A stretch of 64,000 bases of DNA from Nitrospira sp. MA-1 (lineage in GTDB: Bacteria > Nitrospirota > Nitrospiria > Nitrospirales > UBA8639). The stretch lies in assembly GCA_032139905.1 (NCBI GenBank), contig JAQJDB010000005.1:231001-295000 (forward strand), given 5' to 3'. Shown piece after piece: positions 36,679 through 46,002 of the stretch (positions are counted from its first letter, which is position 1; every line of letters begins with the position of its first letter). Both the position numbers and the translations under genes were made by a program. The notes below the pieces were generated by a model, which was not told the origin of the DNA, searched no databases, and worked only from the letters and a program-made list of their open reading frames with translations.

Positions 36679-38130
36679 ATGCCAACCACCTTACTCATGC
36701 CTGAAAAACGCGGGAAAGATGGCCTTTCTACTTTAGAGAATTTCATTGAAGAGCGAATAGAAGGAGCAGGAGATATCTTTCTTGTTTCATTTCTCAACGG
36801 ATACTTGTTTTACAGTCCCCTTTCGAATTTCAGCATGATTCTTGACGAATTTGGTGTGTCGACCGTTAGGAAATATTTCCGTCAAGAGGAGTTGTTACCC
36901 AATGAGCAAACGCTGATTGACCATCTCAATGAACGCAACGTGTTCAAGATTCCCGAGACCCCACAGCGGACCTTGGTCAAGCCCAGCACACGATGGGCCC
37001 CCACCAGCGCGACCTTCTCCAACACTCAGAAGTGCACCTTGCGGTGCACGTATTGTTATGCGGAAGGTGGGAGGTTGGAAGATCTGGATATCCCCTTGCC
37101 CGTAGCAAAAGGGGCCATTGATTTAATTGTTCAGAACGCACACGTGCAAAATGTGGATCCGTCCATCAGGTTTTTAGGAGAAGGGGAAGCCACGGCCAGT
37201 TGGGGTATATTTCGGGAAATTATTGAATACTACAAAGAACAGTGCAGGGCCAATCATTTCGTACCCTCCATATCGTTGAGCACGAATGGTGTGTTTGCCC
37301 AATCACGGCTGGATTACATTGCGGAAAACTGCACCCACCTGACCTTCTCTTTGGATGGTGTCCGGGAAGTGCATAATGAGCATCGGGTCCTGCCGAAAGG
37401 CGGGGGTTCCTTCGATCGCATTATTGCCACCATGAAGGGGCTTGAGATGCGTGGGAGGACCTACGATATCCGATCGACGGTGACTGCAGCAGGTAGCGCG
37501 ACGTTGGCGGAATTTGTTGCGTTTGTCGGGGAGAACCTACAATGCAAAAGTCTTCACTTCGAACCGGTGTTCGATGCCACAACAGTGACAAACCTGAAGG
37601 ACCAGATTGCACATCTTGATGCGCAGATGTTCGTTGAGAACTTCCGCACCGCAAGACAGGTGGCTGCCGGATTTGGAATCCAACTGCACTATTCAGCCGC
37701 TTCTCTGAAGCACCGGGAGACGTTTTGTGGAGCCAGTGATGCGAGCAATTTCCTGGTCACCTCACGTGGAATTGTGACTTCATGTAACGAAGTTCTTCAA
37801 CCTACCGATCCTCGATCCACGTTGTTCCAATATGGAGCGTGGAATCAGGATGATGGTGAATTCGTTCTGGATCATGAAGCGATTGATCGTTTAGGGAAAC
37901 TCAATGTTCATGATATGCCGAAGTGCCAGGGGTGCATCGCAAAATATAATTGTGCAGGAGACTGCTATGCCAAGAGTGCCTCCTCGACCGGCGACCCGGC
38001 TTCGGCGGGATACACGGAGCGGTGTCATATCACACGGGAATTGCTCAAAGATAATCTGCTCCTTGCGCTCATTTTTACAATGGCTGGTGTTAACACGGGT
38101 GGGTCAGTCCAACATGCTTGTCCCATGTAA
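36679..38130 (+). CDS. radical SAM/SPASM peptide maturase
   Basis: A 483-residue radical SAM enzyme. The first 100 residues (FLVSFLNGYLFYSPLSNF ... LIDHLNERNVF) could be a small recognition or winged-helix region. The radical SAM cluster motif is Cys119-x3-Cys123-x2-Cys126 (CTLRCTYC). The barrel has FLGEGEATASW, SLSTNG and FSLDG. The C-terminal third has the cysteines of a SPASM domain: FCGASDASNFLVTSRG, SCNEVL, then CQGCIAKYNCAGDCY and ERCHI, which should bind two auxiliary [4Fe-4S] clusters. SPASM enzymes next to small Cys-rich peptides usually install thioether or C-C crosslinks. The RBS aaaggaaag is well placed. No protease or exporter gene is adjacent. The reaction is inferred and no described family is claimed. 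Confidence 0.88.
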   Translation: MPTTLLMPEKRGKDGLSTLENFIEERIEGAGDIFLVSFLNGYLFYSPLSNFSMILDEFGVSTVRKYFRQEELLPNEQTLIDHLNERNVFKIPETPQRTLVKPSTRWAPTSATFSNTQKCTLRCTYCYAEGGRLEDLDIPLPVAKGAIDLIVQNAHVQNVDPSIRFLGEGEATASWGIFREIIEYYKEQCRANHFVPSISLSTNGVFAQSRLDYIAENCTHLTFSLDGVREVHNEHRVLPKGGGSFDRIIATMKGLEMRGRTYDIRSTVTAAGSATLAEFVAFVGENLQCKSLHFEPVFDATTVTNLKDQIAHLDAQMFVENFRTARQVAAGFGIQLHYSAASLKHRETFCGASDASNFLVTSRGIVTSCNEVLQPTDPRSTLFQYGAWNQDDGEFVLDHEAIDRLGKLNVHDMPKCQGCIAKYNCAGDCYAKSASSTGDPASAGYTERCHITRELLKDNLLLALIFTMAGVNTGGSVQHACPM

Positions 38131-38283
38131 TCCTGTAAACGAGGACAACGCTATCGACCTGGGGTAGAAGGCAACTATCCTCCATGGTGTCATGGAATGG
38201 CCAATCAATCCATCGGAGCAAACTCTGAAGAAGAAGTAGTGAAGCCTATTATTCCATGTTGGAAGAATTTTAGGGAATTTCTC

Positions 38284-39426
38284 CTAAAGTTTTTCGGCTA
38301 AACGCGCATAAAGACCGGCATGTCGCCTGGCGCTTTCCTCTTTCGTGTATCGCTTGAGCACCTGTGCCCGAGCCTCTTTCAATTTAACCAATGCTGGGGC
38401 CGGGTTAGCGATGATCGCGAGTGCAGCGTCTGCCAACGCGCCAGGATTAGATGGATCGACCAACATACCGTATTCCCCATTTTCAAGAATTTCTGGAAAC
38501 GCCCCGCTACGACTACCCAATAATGGTACCCCGGCGGCAATCGACTCTAACACGACTAAGCCAAACGCTTCGTTGTAAGAGGGGATCAACAAGAGGTCCA
38601 GGTGGGACATCATCTCGCAAATTTGAGTACGGTGCCCCATGAACTCGACGTGGTCCGAGAGTCGGAGGGCTTGAACTTGATTCCTGAGTTCTTTTTCCAA
38701 GCTGCCGGCTCCGACGATTTTGAGTCGAGCGCCGGGTACGGCATCGACAATTTTCCTCATGGCTGCGATTGCCACCTGATGGCCTTTTTCATGTTCGAGC
38801 CTTCCGACAATGCCGAGGACTGGACGGCCGGGATCCGAGAAAGCCCGAACTTCCGGCAAATCAGGCCGGCCCCCAAGAAAGCGGTTTAGATCGAAAAATT
38901 GGTAGATGATTTCGGCACGGCTCCATTCGTAGGGTCGTAACTGTTCCTTCATCAAATGTTTGGCAATGCAAACGTAGGCTGCTGTGCTCGTCGACAGCCA
39001 GCGATGCATGGCATGCATAAACGGTCGCAGAAACCATCGGGGTGGGGGTTCATCAAAATTGACCGTCGTGATGACAATAGGAATGCCGGCCAGTTTGGCA
39101 GCCAGGCGGCCCCATATATTGCAAAACCCTGATTGGGTCTGAACGATATCCGGTTTGAGCCGTCGGAACGTCTTATAATAGGCATGGATAACTTTGATCA
39201 TGCCGACAGGGTCTGTGAGATGGGGTTTGCCCAGCCCGAGTTCATGGATTTTGCAACCGGTCGCCTGTACTGCAGCACCAATGACAGAGGTGGTCGGCAT
39301 CAAGGTGACGATCTCAAAGCTGAAGCGTTCTCGATCGAGTTCTTCGGCCAGCCCCAGCGGAGAATGTTCTCCTCCGGCATCACGGTAAAAACCGAGATAG
39401 ACATACAAAACCGTTAATTTTTTCAT
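38284..39426 (-). CDS. GT4-family glycosyltransferase
   Basis: A 380-residue GT-B glycosyltransferase. The N-terminal half is the acceptor lobe (LYVYLGFYRDAGGEHSPLG). The donor lobe has VLGIVGRLEHEKG, SYNEAFGLVVLESIAAGVP with the Glu-x7-Glu motif, and GMLVDPSNP. These retaining enzymes transfer sugars from nucleotide donors in polysaccharide or glycolipid synthesis. It converges on the radical SAM gene, with 153 bases between them, so it is not in that operon. With two more glycosyltransferases at 41-43 kb it suggests a surface polysaccharide region. Donor and acceptor are unknown. Confidence 0.9.
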   Translation of the reverse strand: MKKLTVLYVYLGFYRDAGGEHSPLGLAEELDRERFSFEIVTLMPTTSVIGAAVQATGCKIHELGLGKPHLTDPVGMIKVIHAYYKTFRRLKPDIVQTQSGFCNIWGRLAAKLAGIPIVITTVNFDEPPPRWFLRPFMHAMHRWLSTSTAAYVCIAKHLMKEQLRPYEWSRAEIIYQFFDLNRFLGGRPDLPEVRAFSDPGRPVLGIVGRLEHEKGHQVAIAAMRKIVDAVPGARLKIVGAGSLEKELRNQVQALRLSDHVEFMGHRTQICEMMSHLDLLLIPSYNEAFGLVVLESIAAGVPLLGSRSGAFPEILENGEYGMLVDPSNPGALADAALAIIANPAPALVKLKEARAQVLKRYTKEESARRHAGLYARLAEKL

Positions 39427-39820
39427 GTTAGTCGAAAAGTCTGGATGGTTCGTTTACATTGCCCAAGTAGGATAAAATAAATGAAGGGTTGTAGTCACAC
39501 TGTCGCCTGGTGTTTTCATGCAATGGGGGATTGGAATGGATTTGTAGGAATGGAAATGAGGGTGTTTGGTATTTGTATTGAACTCGGTAATATTTATACC
39601 GGAATTGACTGTGAGGTCATATGTGCAAAAAAAGTACACGTTCCATGCGAGGCCTCTTCAAGTCGCCTTTGTCCGAGGTGAAGGACTGCTATCTGACGCT
39701 CTATCTACAAGTTTGAAAAGTGTGGATCAGCAATAAGAAACCTAAGTAACTGGATTTTGATCAATTCGTTGGCGAAACCAGGATTATGGAAACTTATTAC
39801 TCTGATCGGAAGCTTCAGCA
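39427..39820. other. intergenic, no gene seen
   Basis: The stretch between a glycosyltransferase start and the stop of a lipoprotein gene, both on the minus strand, holds only short frames with no recognisable product. Confidence 0.5.
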
Positions 39821-40447
39821 TCAACTGCAGAATGGCCAGAACTGATACCAGTGTCGACACCTGAACCGATGTTCGCATTGGCGTAACTGAGCGCCATACT
39901 CCTTGGCTTGCCAATCCACACGATTAGCAATGTGCACGACCTTCGGTTTTCTCTTGTAGCTTCCCCGCGCATAGCCTCCACGACCTTCATGGTAAGCCAG
40001 GTACAGGTGCTTGGGATCCCATTTGGAAATACCAAGCTCTCTGCTGCTTTTGTGGTTGTACCAGCCGATGAAGTCCAGGGCGTCCTCCATGGTTGACCGG
40101 CTTTGGAAGAACCCATCGGTCTCATCCTCATATTCTTCCCATGTCTCATCTTTAGCCTGGGCATAGCCCTCCGCTGACGATTGGCGTCCGAGAGGAATGA
40201 AAAGAAACCAATCCCATGGGGGCATCGCGTCGTGGCGAAACGACGACTCCTGTTTCACGAAAGCCATGAGAATGTGGGGCGGCGTGCCCCACCTGTCCTG
40301 AGATTCTTTGGCCGCATCGTACCATTCGGGGTATTGATCGAAAATTGTGCAAAGATTCTCCTGATGTTTAGGGGGCATTGCCGCGCATCCCGCCAACAGT
40401 GCGATGGCCATCGCCAGCAGACCAGGGATTCCCTTCGCCTTCATCAT
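39821..40447 (-). CDS. lytic transglycosylase-like lipoprotein (SLT fold)
   Basis: A 208-residue lipoprotein. The signal peptide ends in a lipobox (LLAGC, Cys21). The mature part has HILMAFVKQESSFRHDA with the likely catalytic Glu67, then EGYAQAKDETWEEYE and YLAYHEGRGGY, in the order expected of soluble lytic transglycosylases, which cleave murein between MurNAc and GlcNAc. Such lipoproteins sit in the outer or inner membrane facing the periplasm. In polysaccharide regions they can open the wall for export machinery, which would fit the glycosyltransferase neighbours, though this gene appears to be monocistronic. Confidence 0.85.
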   Translation of the reverse strand: MMKAKGIPGLLAMAIALLAGCAAMPPKHQENLCTIFDQYPEWYDAAKESQDRWGTPPHILMAFVKQESSFRHDAMPPWDWFLFIPLGRQSSAEGYAQAKDETWEEYEDETDGFFQSRSTMEDALDFIGWYNHKSSRELGISKWDPKHLYLAYHEGRGGYARGSYKRKPKVVHIANRVDWQAKEYGAQLRQCEHRFRCRHWYQFWPFCS

Positions 40448-41058
40448 GTGGTTGCCCGGAATTCCAATGGATATTGTTACCTTAGAAGGTGCATGTCGAA
40501 TGCCACAGGGCTTTTCGACGAGTCAGCGGGTGATTCTTCGGTGTTGTTGCAACATTCACAAACGCTGATATCTGTGAGAGATCGTTTGCAAGTGGCATGA
40601 AAACTTTCCAGAAATTACACTGCCCGCCTAAATCATCGGTTCAGCGCCCTTCATCTGATTCTTGCGTGAGCAATAAACGCATGGGGCTCCCAGCCCCGAG
40701 TATATCAATGGTAACAACATTTTTCCGTAGCTGGATTGAGTGTTTTTTATACCTTCTTTCCGCGCATGTACCCTTATCAATTAATTTTACCCTGGTGATG
40801 CTATTTCTTTTGGTGCGAAGTTTTAGAAATCGAGGAGGGAAGGGGAGACAATTGAAAAGGATAAGGAGGATTGGTGGACCGGTTGGCCGAACCAGACGAA
40901 TTGACAGGAGGGGCTTCGTGTGGCGTTAGGATTAATTTATGGTTGAAAGCCTTGGTTGTGAACCACATTCCCCAAAAATTTAATGGAATGGGTAGAAAAT
41001 CTTCCTGTAACTGTGCTGTTCAAAATCATCAGCCAGCCATCCATCCATCCATGTTTCT
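40448..41058. other. intergenic, no gene seen
   Basis: A 611-base gap. Plus-strand frames of up to 110 codons exist but have no recognisable motifs and a poor start context. A short ccat tandem repeat lies at about 41038-41052, just before the GT2 stop. Confidence 0.5.
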
Positions 41059-41958
41059 TTATTCAACTGGATCTTTCTCCTCCCTGACAAGGCTGATTGC
41101 ACCCAGGTTCCAGTAAGCAAGGCCGATTCCGAGATACAGAATGAACATCATGGATTCCATCCAAGAGTACTGCCGGGTACGGACGACATTGCGAAACACC
41201 TGCAGCCGTTCCTTATAACTTAACGGTTCTTGCTCCACAATAAGTCGATGGCTTCTTCTGCTACGTCCATAAATGAAAAACTTTTGGTACAGATTCTTTG
41301 GGGTTTCAATTTCCAAATGCCGAACTCGAATCTGTGGGCAATACCGAACGACCTCACAAGAATACTTATTGACAGATTGTCGAACAAAGACCGTGTCGCT
41401 TCCCCTGGCTCGCTCTACGAAGGGACCCAGCTCGTCAAACAGGTGTTTTTTTACGGCCATATTGTTCGTATGCCCGTAATAGAGTTCTTTTTTCCTGCTA
41501 TGGAACACGTAATGATGTTTTTCATCCTCGTACGCTGCAAACATCGACAGCACCAGAGAGTCCCCGCCATATTCTCTCTGACCGAGAACAATGCTGAGGT
41601 TTGGTTGTTCCATTGCCATCATGATGTTTTGCAACCAATCGTGAGCGGGGACACAATCCGCATCGATAAAGGCCAGGATTTCGCCCTTCGCTTCCTGTAG
41701 CCCTCGATTCCTCGCCGCATACGCGCCTTGTTTCGGTTCTGTCAGCAATCGAATGCCGGGATATTGTCTCACCGTTTCAGCAGAGGAATCCGTAGAGTTA
41801 TTATCGATCAGGATCAGTTCGTAGGCCTCCCGTAGGAAGCTTTGCTGAAGTAATCCTTCGACACATCTCTGGATATACCGTTCGGAATTATAAAAGGGTA
41901 CGATGACGGAGACCTGGATCATGATTGGACCATGCGCGACAGTCTTTGCAAGGGACAT
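41059..41958 (-). CDS. GT2-family glycosyltransferase
   Basis: An inverting GT-A glycosyltransferase of up to 299 residues. It has the family opening QVSVIVPFYNSERYIQRCV, ELILIDNNSTDSS, AARNRGLQEAKGEILAFIDADC with the metal-binding DAD, and a C-terminal hydrophobic segment (SMMFILYLGIGLAYWNLGAI) that may anchor it to the membrane. The ATG at 41958 lies 10 bases after the upstream GT4 gene, which suggests coupling. A start at 41922 (MIQVSVIVPF) would fit the family better; neither has a strong RBS. It probably acts in exopolysaccharide or O-antigen assembly. Confidence 0.88.
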   Translation of the reverse strand: MSLAKTVAHGPIMIQVSVIVPFYNSERYIQRCVEGLLQQSFLREAYELILIDNNSTDSSAETVRQYPGIRLLTEPKQGAYAARNRGLQEAKGEILAFIDADCVPAHDWLQNIMMAMEQPNLSIVLGQREYGGDSLVLSMFAAYEDEKHHYVFHSRKKELYYGHTNNMAVKKHLFDELGPFVERARGSDTVFVRQSVNKYSCEVVRYCPQIRVRHLEIETPKNLYQKFFIYGRSRRSHRLIVEQEPLSYKERLQVFRNVVRTRQYSWMESMMFILYLGIGLAYWNLGAISLVREEKDPVE

Positions 41959-41968
41959 GCCCTTGTCG

Positions 41969-43222
41969 TTACTCGCATTGTCCCTTCTGTTGACCGCATT
42001 TTTGAGACTGGTTCATATGACGAAGCATCAAGGTTACCGTCGTCCGTATGTCATGGTGTTTTTCGACCAAGGCGCGAGCCTGTTGGACCAGGCGATTTCG
42101 AAGAGTCTGGTCTTCCCCAAGCTGCATAATTACTGCAGCCAAGGCATGTGGATCATTGGAAGGCACCAATTTACCTGTTTCTCCATCCCGCACGAGCTCT
42201 GATATGCCTCCAATGGGGCAACTGATCACGGGGCGTCCGACGGCCATGGCCTCCATAAAAACAGTCGGGATCCCATCCATATTCCCTGTGCCATCTTTAC
42301 GGCATGGCATGACAATAAGATGACTCTTTGTCATTTGCTCCAACACTTCGTTCTGTGTGATGGGACCGCCAAGTGAAACCTTGTCAAGTAAGCCCAAATC
42401 GGAAATTTGCTGCTCCAACATTGGTTTTAACGGGCCATTACCAAATAAGCGCAAATAAAATTTGAGGTTTTTCTCACACAGCACCTTGCAGGCATCAAGG
42501 AGCGTATCCAAGCCTTTCTTTTCAACAAAGCTGGCCACGCATAAAAGCTGAAGAACTCCATGGTGAGGAGGAGCAGGTCTCTGAGTAAATAATGTCAATG
42601 GGATTCCCACATGAACAAGGTGTATGTGGGGACAATCAGGTGCCATCCGGCGGAGGAGGCGAATCCCATCTTCGCTTATGCCAAACACCTGGGTTGCATG
42701 GCGAATCTTCCATCTGAGCGTGTCGTTACGCAGTTGAAGCGAGGTGCAGTAAATATCGTAAGCATGGGCGGTGAATGAGAAAGGAATCTCACTGACACGT
42801 CCCGCTATACCGGCGCAGGTGGCTGACCGGGTGGCAAACGGTGCATGGATCCGGTCTACGTTCATCTTTTCCAGGCGCCATGCCGTGGCCAGAGCTTTGG
42901 GGGTCCATATGGCATTACTGATATGCGCATAAGGGTTTAGCCCTGCAGCCCAATGAAGGGCAGCAAGAGTTTTCAAGACGCGCCAGGGACGCTTCAGGAG
43001 CATCAAAAGGGCTAAGCCTACGACATGGAGGTCAAACGGAGAGTCAGGCAGGACGGCTTCAGGTTTCACATGCTCAGCTTTTCCATAATGAGTAGGAGAG
43101 GGCCCGCCTGAATAAAGAGGCGCCAGAATTATTTGATGGCCTGCACGCTGAATCTCTACCATTTCATTGATCGTAAAGGTCGTCACCCATGAGCAGGAAT
43201 CAATAACGTATGCCAAACGCAT
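41969..43222 (-). CDS. GT4-family glycosyltransferase (WcaL-like)
   Basis: A 417-residue GT-B enzyme. The N-terminus reads MRLAYVIDSCSWVTTFTINE and is followed by an acceptor lobe with RIHAPFATRSATCAG and FSFTAHAYDIY, which resembles colanic-acid-type transferases. The donor lobe has LLCVASFVEKKGLDTLL, NMDGIPTVFMEAMAVGRPV and GKLVPSNDP. The GT2 gene follows 10 bases downstream, so they form an operon. Sugar specificity cannot be read. Confidence 0.88.
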   Translation of the reverse strand: MRLAYVIDSCSWVTTFTINEMVEIQRAGHQIILAPLYSGGPSPTHYGKAEHVKPEAVLPDSPFDLHVVGLALLMLLKRPWRVLKTLAALHWAAGLNPYAHISNAIWTPKALATAWRLEKMNVDRIHAPFATRSATCAGIAGRVSEIPFSFTAHAYDIYCTSLQLRNDTLRWKIRHATQVFGISEDGIRLLRRMAPDCPHIHLVHVGIPLTLFTQRPAPPHHGVLQLLCVASFVEKKGLDTLLDACKVLCEKNLKFYLRLFGNGPLKPMLEQQISDLGLLDKVSLGGPITQNEVLEQMTKSHLIVMPCRKDGTGNMDGIPTVFMEAMAVGRPVISCPIGGISELVRDGETGKLVPSNDPHALAAVIMQLGEDQTLRNRLVQQARALVEKHHDIRTTVTLMLRHMNQSQKCGQQKGQCE

Positions 43223-43517
43223 CGCAACCCTACCTACCTTCCATTGGCTAATAGAGAAATCCGTTTAAGCTGCCCTGGCGAGAAACTACCAGCGTCTTCC
43301 CGGTACCCCAATACTTTACGGTCCATTCCAAACGCAGGCTTCTACTATTATCCAGGAATGGTTTGATATTTCGCATTTTTTCAATTAATGTCTTTAGGCC
43401 GTCTCGGTCAGACGAGCGGGAACTGAACCATCGTATTGAAAATTTTGTGACAACTTCAAACCTCTTCTCATTGCATGGTGTAGAAATTCTGCGGTTGAAT
43501 TTCTGAGGAGTAATCCG

Positions 43518-45116
43518 TTGGAAAAAGACCAAAAAGTTGTGTTGCTGGGTATTGATGCGGGATCGAGAGATTTATTAAAACGATGGGCGAAAGATGGAAC
43601 CCTGCCGACCCTGCAAGCCCTCTTCGCAAAAAGTTTGGTGGGAGCCACCACGAGCACCCCAGGGCTTTTTGTCGGTTCGACGTGGCCCACATGGTATACC
43701 GGCGTCAACCCGGGTAAGCACGGAATTCATTCCCTACACCAGCTTCAGCCGGGAACGTATGAGCTGCATCCCACGTATGCAGGAGAAAGCGTTAAACGTG
43801 AACCTTTTTGGAACCATCTAAGCCGGGCAGGGCGAAGGGTAGCCATCCTTGATATTCCTCTGACTGCCCTGTCGCACAATCTCAACGGGATTCAATTGGT
43901 TGAATATGGCGCCCACGATGCACATTCCGGATTTATGACGTGGCCACCCTCGCTGGCTGCTGAGGTGGAACAACGCTTTGGTCCACCGTGCTCTCATCCT
44001 ATCCAGGGAGACTGTGATGCAAAACGGGATGCGGCTGGAGTTGCGGCCTTTCGGGATACTCTTATCAATGGGGTCGCCAGAAAGACTGCGGTCACGAAAC
44101 ATTTTTTGCAACAAGATAATTGGGATTTGTTTGCCCAGGTTTTCACCGAAAGTCACTGTATTGGTCATCAGTACTGGCATGTACACGATCCTACCCATCA
44201 ATGGCATGATGCGGATCTTGCCAGGATCGTTGGGGATCCGATCAAGGATGTTTATAAAGCCATCGACACGGCCATTGGAGAAATTCTCAAGGATATTGAC
44301 GAAGAAACCACGGTGATCGTTTTTGTCAGCCATGGTATGGGGCAGACGAATATTCCATATGGATTCATGGAGAAATTCCTGCTTCAGTTAAAGGTGGCTG
44401 TGCCGCCAAGAATACCGGCGAAAAATGTCACAGGCTCTCTTCTTCAACGAAGATCACTCGCCTTCCTGTACCGAATGTGGCAGAAGATCCCATCGAGCGT
44501 GCAGAAATTTCTTGCGCCCATAATATATCCTCTTTCTCATAAACTGTCCGCAGACTCTGGCCCACTGGTGGATCGAGCGGCGAGCAAGTGCTTTTCCATT
44601 CATGACACGCCTTCCCATGCCGGGATCAGAGTGAATCTGGTTGGCCGGGAACCCGAAGGCAAGGTCCAGCCGGGGCCGGACTATCAACAATTTTGTATGG
44701 AGCTCGAAAAGGATTTGTTAGGGATCATCAACGTCAAGACAGGAAAGCCGGTGATCCAGCGAATTATTCGCACAGCCGATCATTATTCCGGTGAGAACCT
44801 TGCTCATCTGCCCGACCTCCTGGTGGAATGGTATGAAGAAGATCCAATTCCTGCGGTTTTTTCAGAAAAATTCGGGAAAATCTCGACAAATTTCTGGCAT
44901 CCCCGTACAGGGCATCACCGAGCGGGGGGCATGTTCCTGGCCTTCGGACCATCTATTCAACCGGGAACTGTCGATCGAACGGTGTCCCTTATGGATTATG
45001 CCCCCACGATTGCACAGTTGCTCAATGTCTCCCTTCCTGATGTTGATGGCCAGCCGATTGAGGAACTTCTAATGCCCATTCCCACTCCCCAAGCATCTTT
45101 CCGTCGAGACGCCTGA
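43518..45116 (+). CDS. alkaline-phosphatase-superfamily phosphodiesterase/nucleotide pyrophosphatase
   Basis: A 532-residue protein starting at TTG, with gaggag 7 bases upstream. The opening VVLLGIDAGSRDLL gives the first metal-binding Asp (Asp13), and GSTWPTWYTGVNPGKHGI (53-70) holds the Ser/Thr nucleophile region. Later metal-site motifs are FTESHCIGHQYWHVHDP, VFVSHGMGQ and the HRAGGMFLAFG region. Family members cleave phosphodiester or pyrophosphate bonds or act as phosphotransferases. There is no signal peptide. It is divergent from the glycosyltransferase pair, with 295 bases between, so it may edit nucleotide sugars or glycans, but the substrate is unknown. Confidence 0.85.
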   Translation: MEKDQKVVLLGIDAGSRDLLKRWAKDGTLPTLQALFAKSLVGATTSTPGLFVGSTWPTWYTGVNPGKHGIHSLHQLQPGTYELHPTYAGESVKREPFWNHLSRAGRRVAILDIPLTALSHNLNGIQLVEYGAHDAHSGFMTWPPSLAAEVEQRFGPPCSHPIQGDCDAKRDAAGVAAFRDTLINGVARKTAVTKHFLQQDNWDLFAQVFTESHCIGHQYWHVHDPTHQWHDADLARIVGDPIKDVYKAIDTAIGEILKDIDEETTVIVFVSHGMGQTNIPYGFMEKFLLQLKVAVPPRIPAKNVTGSLLQRRSLAFLYRMWQKIPSSVQKFLAPIIYPLSHKLSADSGPLVDRAASKCFSIHDTPSHAGIRVNLVGREPEGKVQPGPDYQQFCMELEKDLLGIINVKTGKPVIQRIIRTADHYSGENLAHLPDLLVEWYEEDPIPAVFSEKFGKISTNFWHPRTGHHRAGGMFLAFGPSIQPGTVDRTVSLMDYAPTIAQLLNVSLPDVDGQPIEELLMPIPTPQASFRRDA

Positions 45117-45318
45117 ATACAACGCCATAGCGCAAAGAAATGTTCTTCCATCTCGCAGTCTCGATCTCCTGTTTCGGACTTCTTGGGTAGCCAAGGGTAC
45201 GTTTGTCTGAGTGGCTCGGTCCCAGGTGGTTAACAGGTAGGTTTTTCCCCTTCTGTGCTTGCAGTGACTGTGTAGAATAGTCAAGAATTTCAGCACACGA
45301 ATTGATAGAAGGGACTTC

Positions 45319-45864
45319 ATGCTTCCCCATTCTGTTCTGATTGATGAGAAAACTATTGAGACGCGGGTTGGCGAATTAGCCAAACTGATCGCAACCGATC
45401 TGCCAACTCGACAGCCCATCCTACTTGGATTGCTGACAGGGAGCTTTGTCTTCCTGGCCGATCTCGTGCGGCATCTTTCACACCACGGTATCGAGCCACA
45501 AGTCGAATTTTTAAAGGTTTCACACTATGGTGAGACCAATGAGGCCAGCGGGGCAGTCAGCTTTCTGAGGGAGGAACTCCCTCAAATCACCAATGAAGTG
45601 GTAGTGGTCGTCGATGATATTTTCGATTCGGGGTTCTCATTGCACGCGGTGCATGAACATCTGAAACAACAGCACCCGGCCTGGGTGCGTTTCTGTACCC
45701 TCTTGGATAAGCCAAGCCGCCATCAGGTGGCTCTCAGGGTCGATTACGTTGGATTTGAGATTCCGGATGTCTGGGTAATCGGGTATGGCTTGGACCTAGG
45801 AGGTGCAGGTCGGGCTTTACCCTATTTAGCGGCAGTTGAGCGGGAAGGCCGGGAATCCCAATGA
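45319..45864 (+). CDS. hpt: hypoxanthine phosphoribosyltransferase
   Basis: A 181-residue type I phosphoribosyltransferase that converts hypoxanthine (or guanine) and PRPP to IMP (GMP). The PRPP-binding motif VVVVVDDIFDSGFS is at 94-107. Other HPRT features are LLTGSFVFLADLVRHL, EFLKVSHYGETNEASG and the base-contacting region VDYVGFEIPDVWVIGYGLD. A gaaggga RBS precedes the ATG. The neighbouring adenine-deaminase-type gene would supply hypoxanthine, so the two form a purine salvage pair even though they converge. Confidence 0.93.
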   Translation: MLPHSVLIDEKTIETRVGELAKLIATDLPTRQPILLGLLTGSFVFLADLVRHLSHHGIEPQVEFLKVSHYGETNEASGAVSFLREELPQITNEVVVVVDDIFDSGFSLHAVHEHLKQQHPAWVRFCTLLDKPSRHQVALRVDYVGFEIPDVWVIGYGLDLGGAGRALPYLAAVEREGRESQ

Positions 45865-46002
45865 AATTGATCTCACCGAGAAAGAAAAGCTCTGAAAAAT
45901 GAGTCCCGCCCAGTAGGAAAAGATCCAAACGATCAGAACTGAGTTCCTACGACCCAATCCTTTGGAGAAAACCTCCAATAGGGGATATTAAAAATGGGAA
46001 TG

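Noticed and set aside
40597-40929. A 110-codon plus-strand frame in the gap between lipoprotein and GT2
   Set aside because: Unremarkable composition, poor start and no neighbours on that strand to support it.
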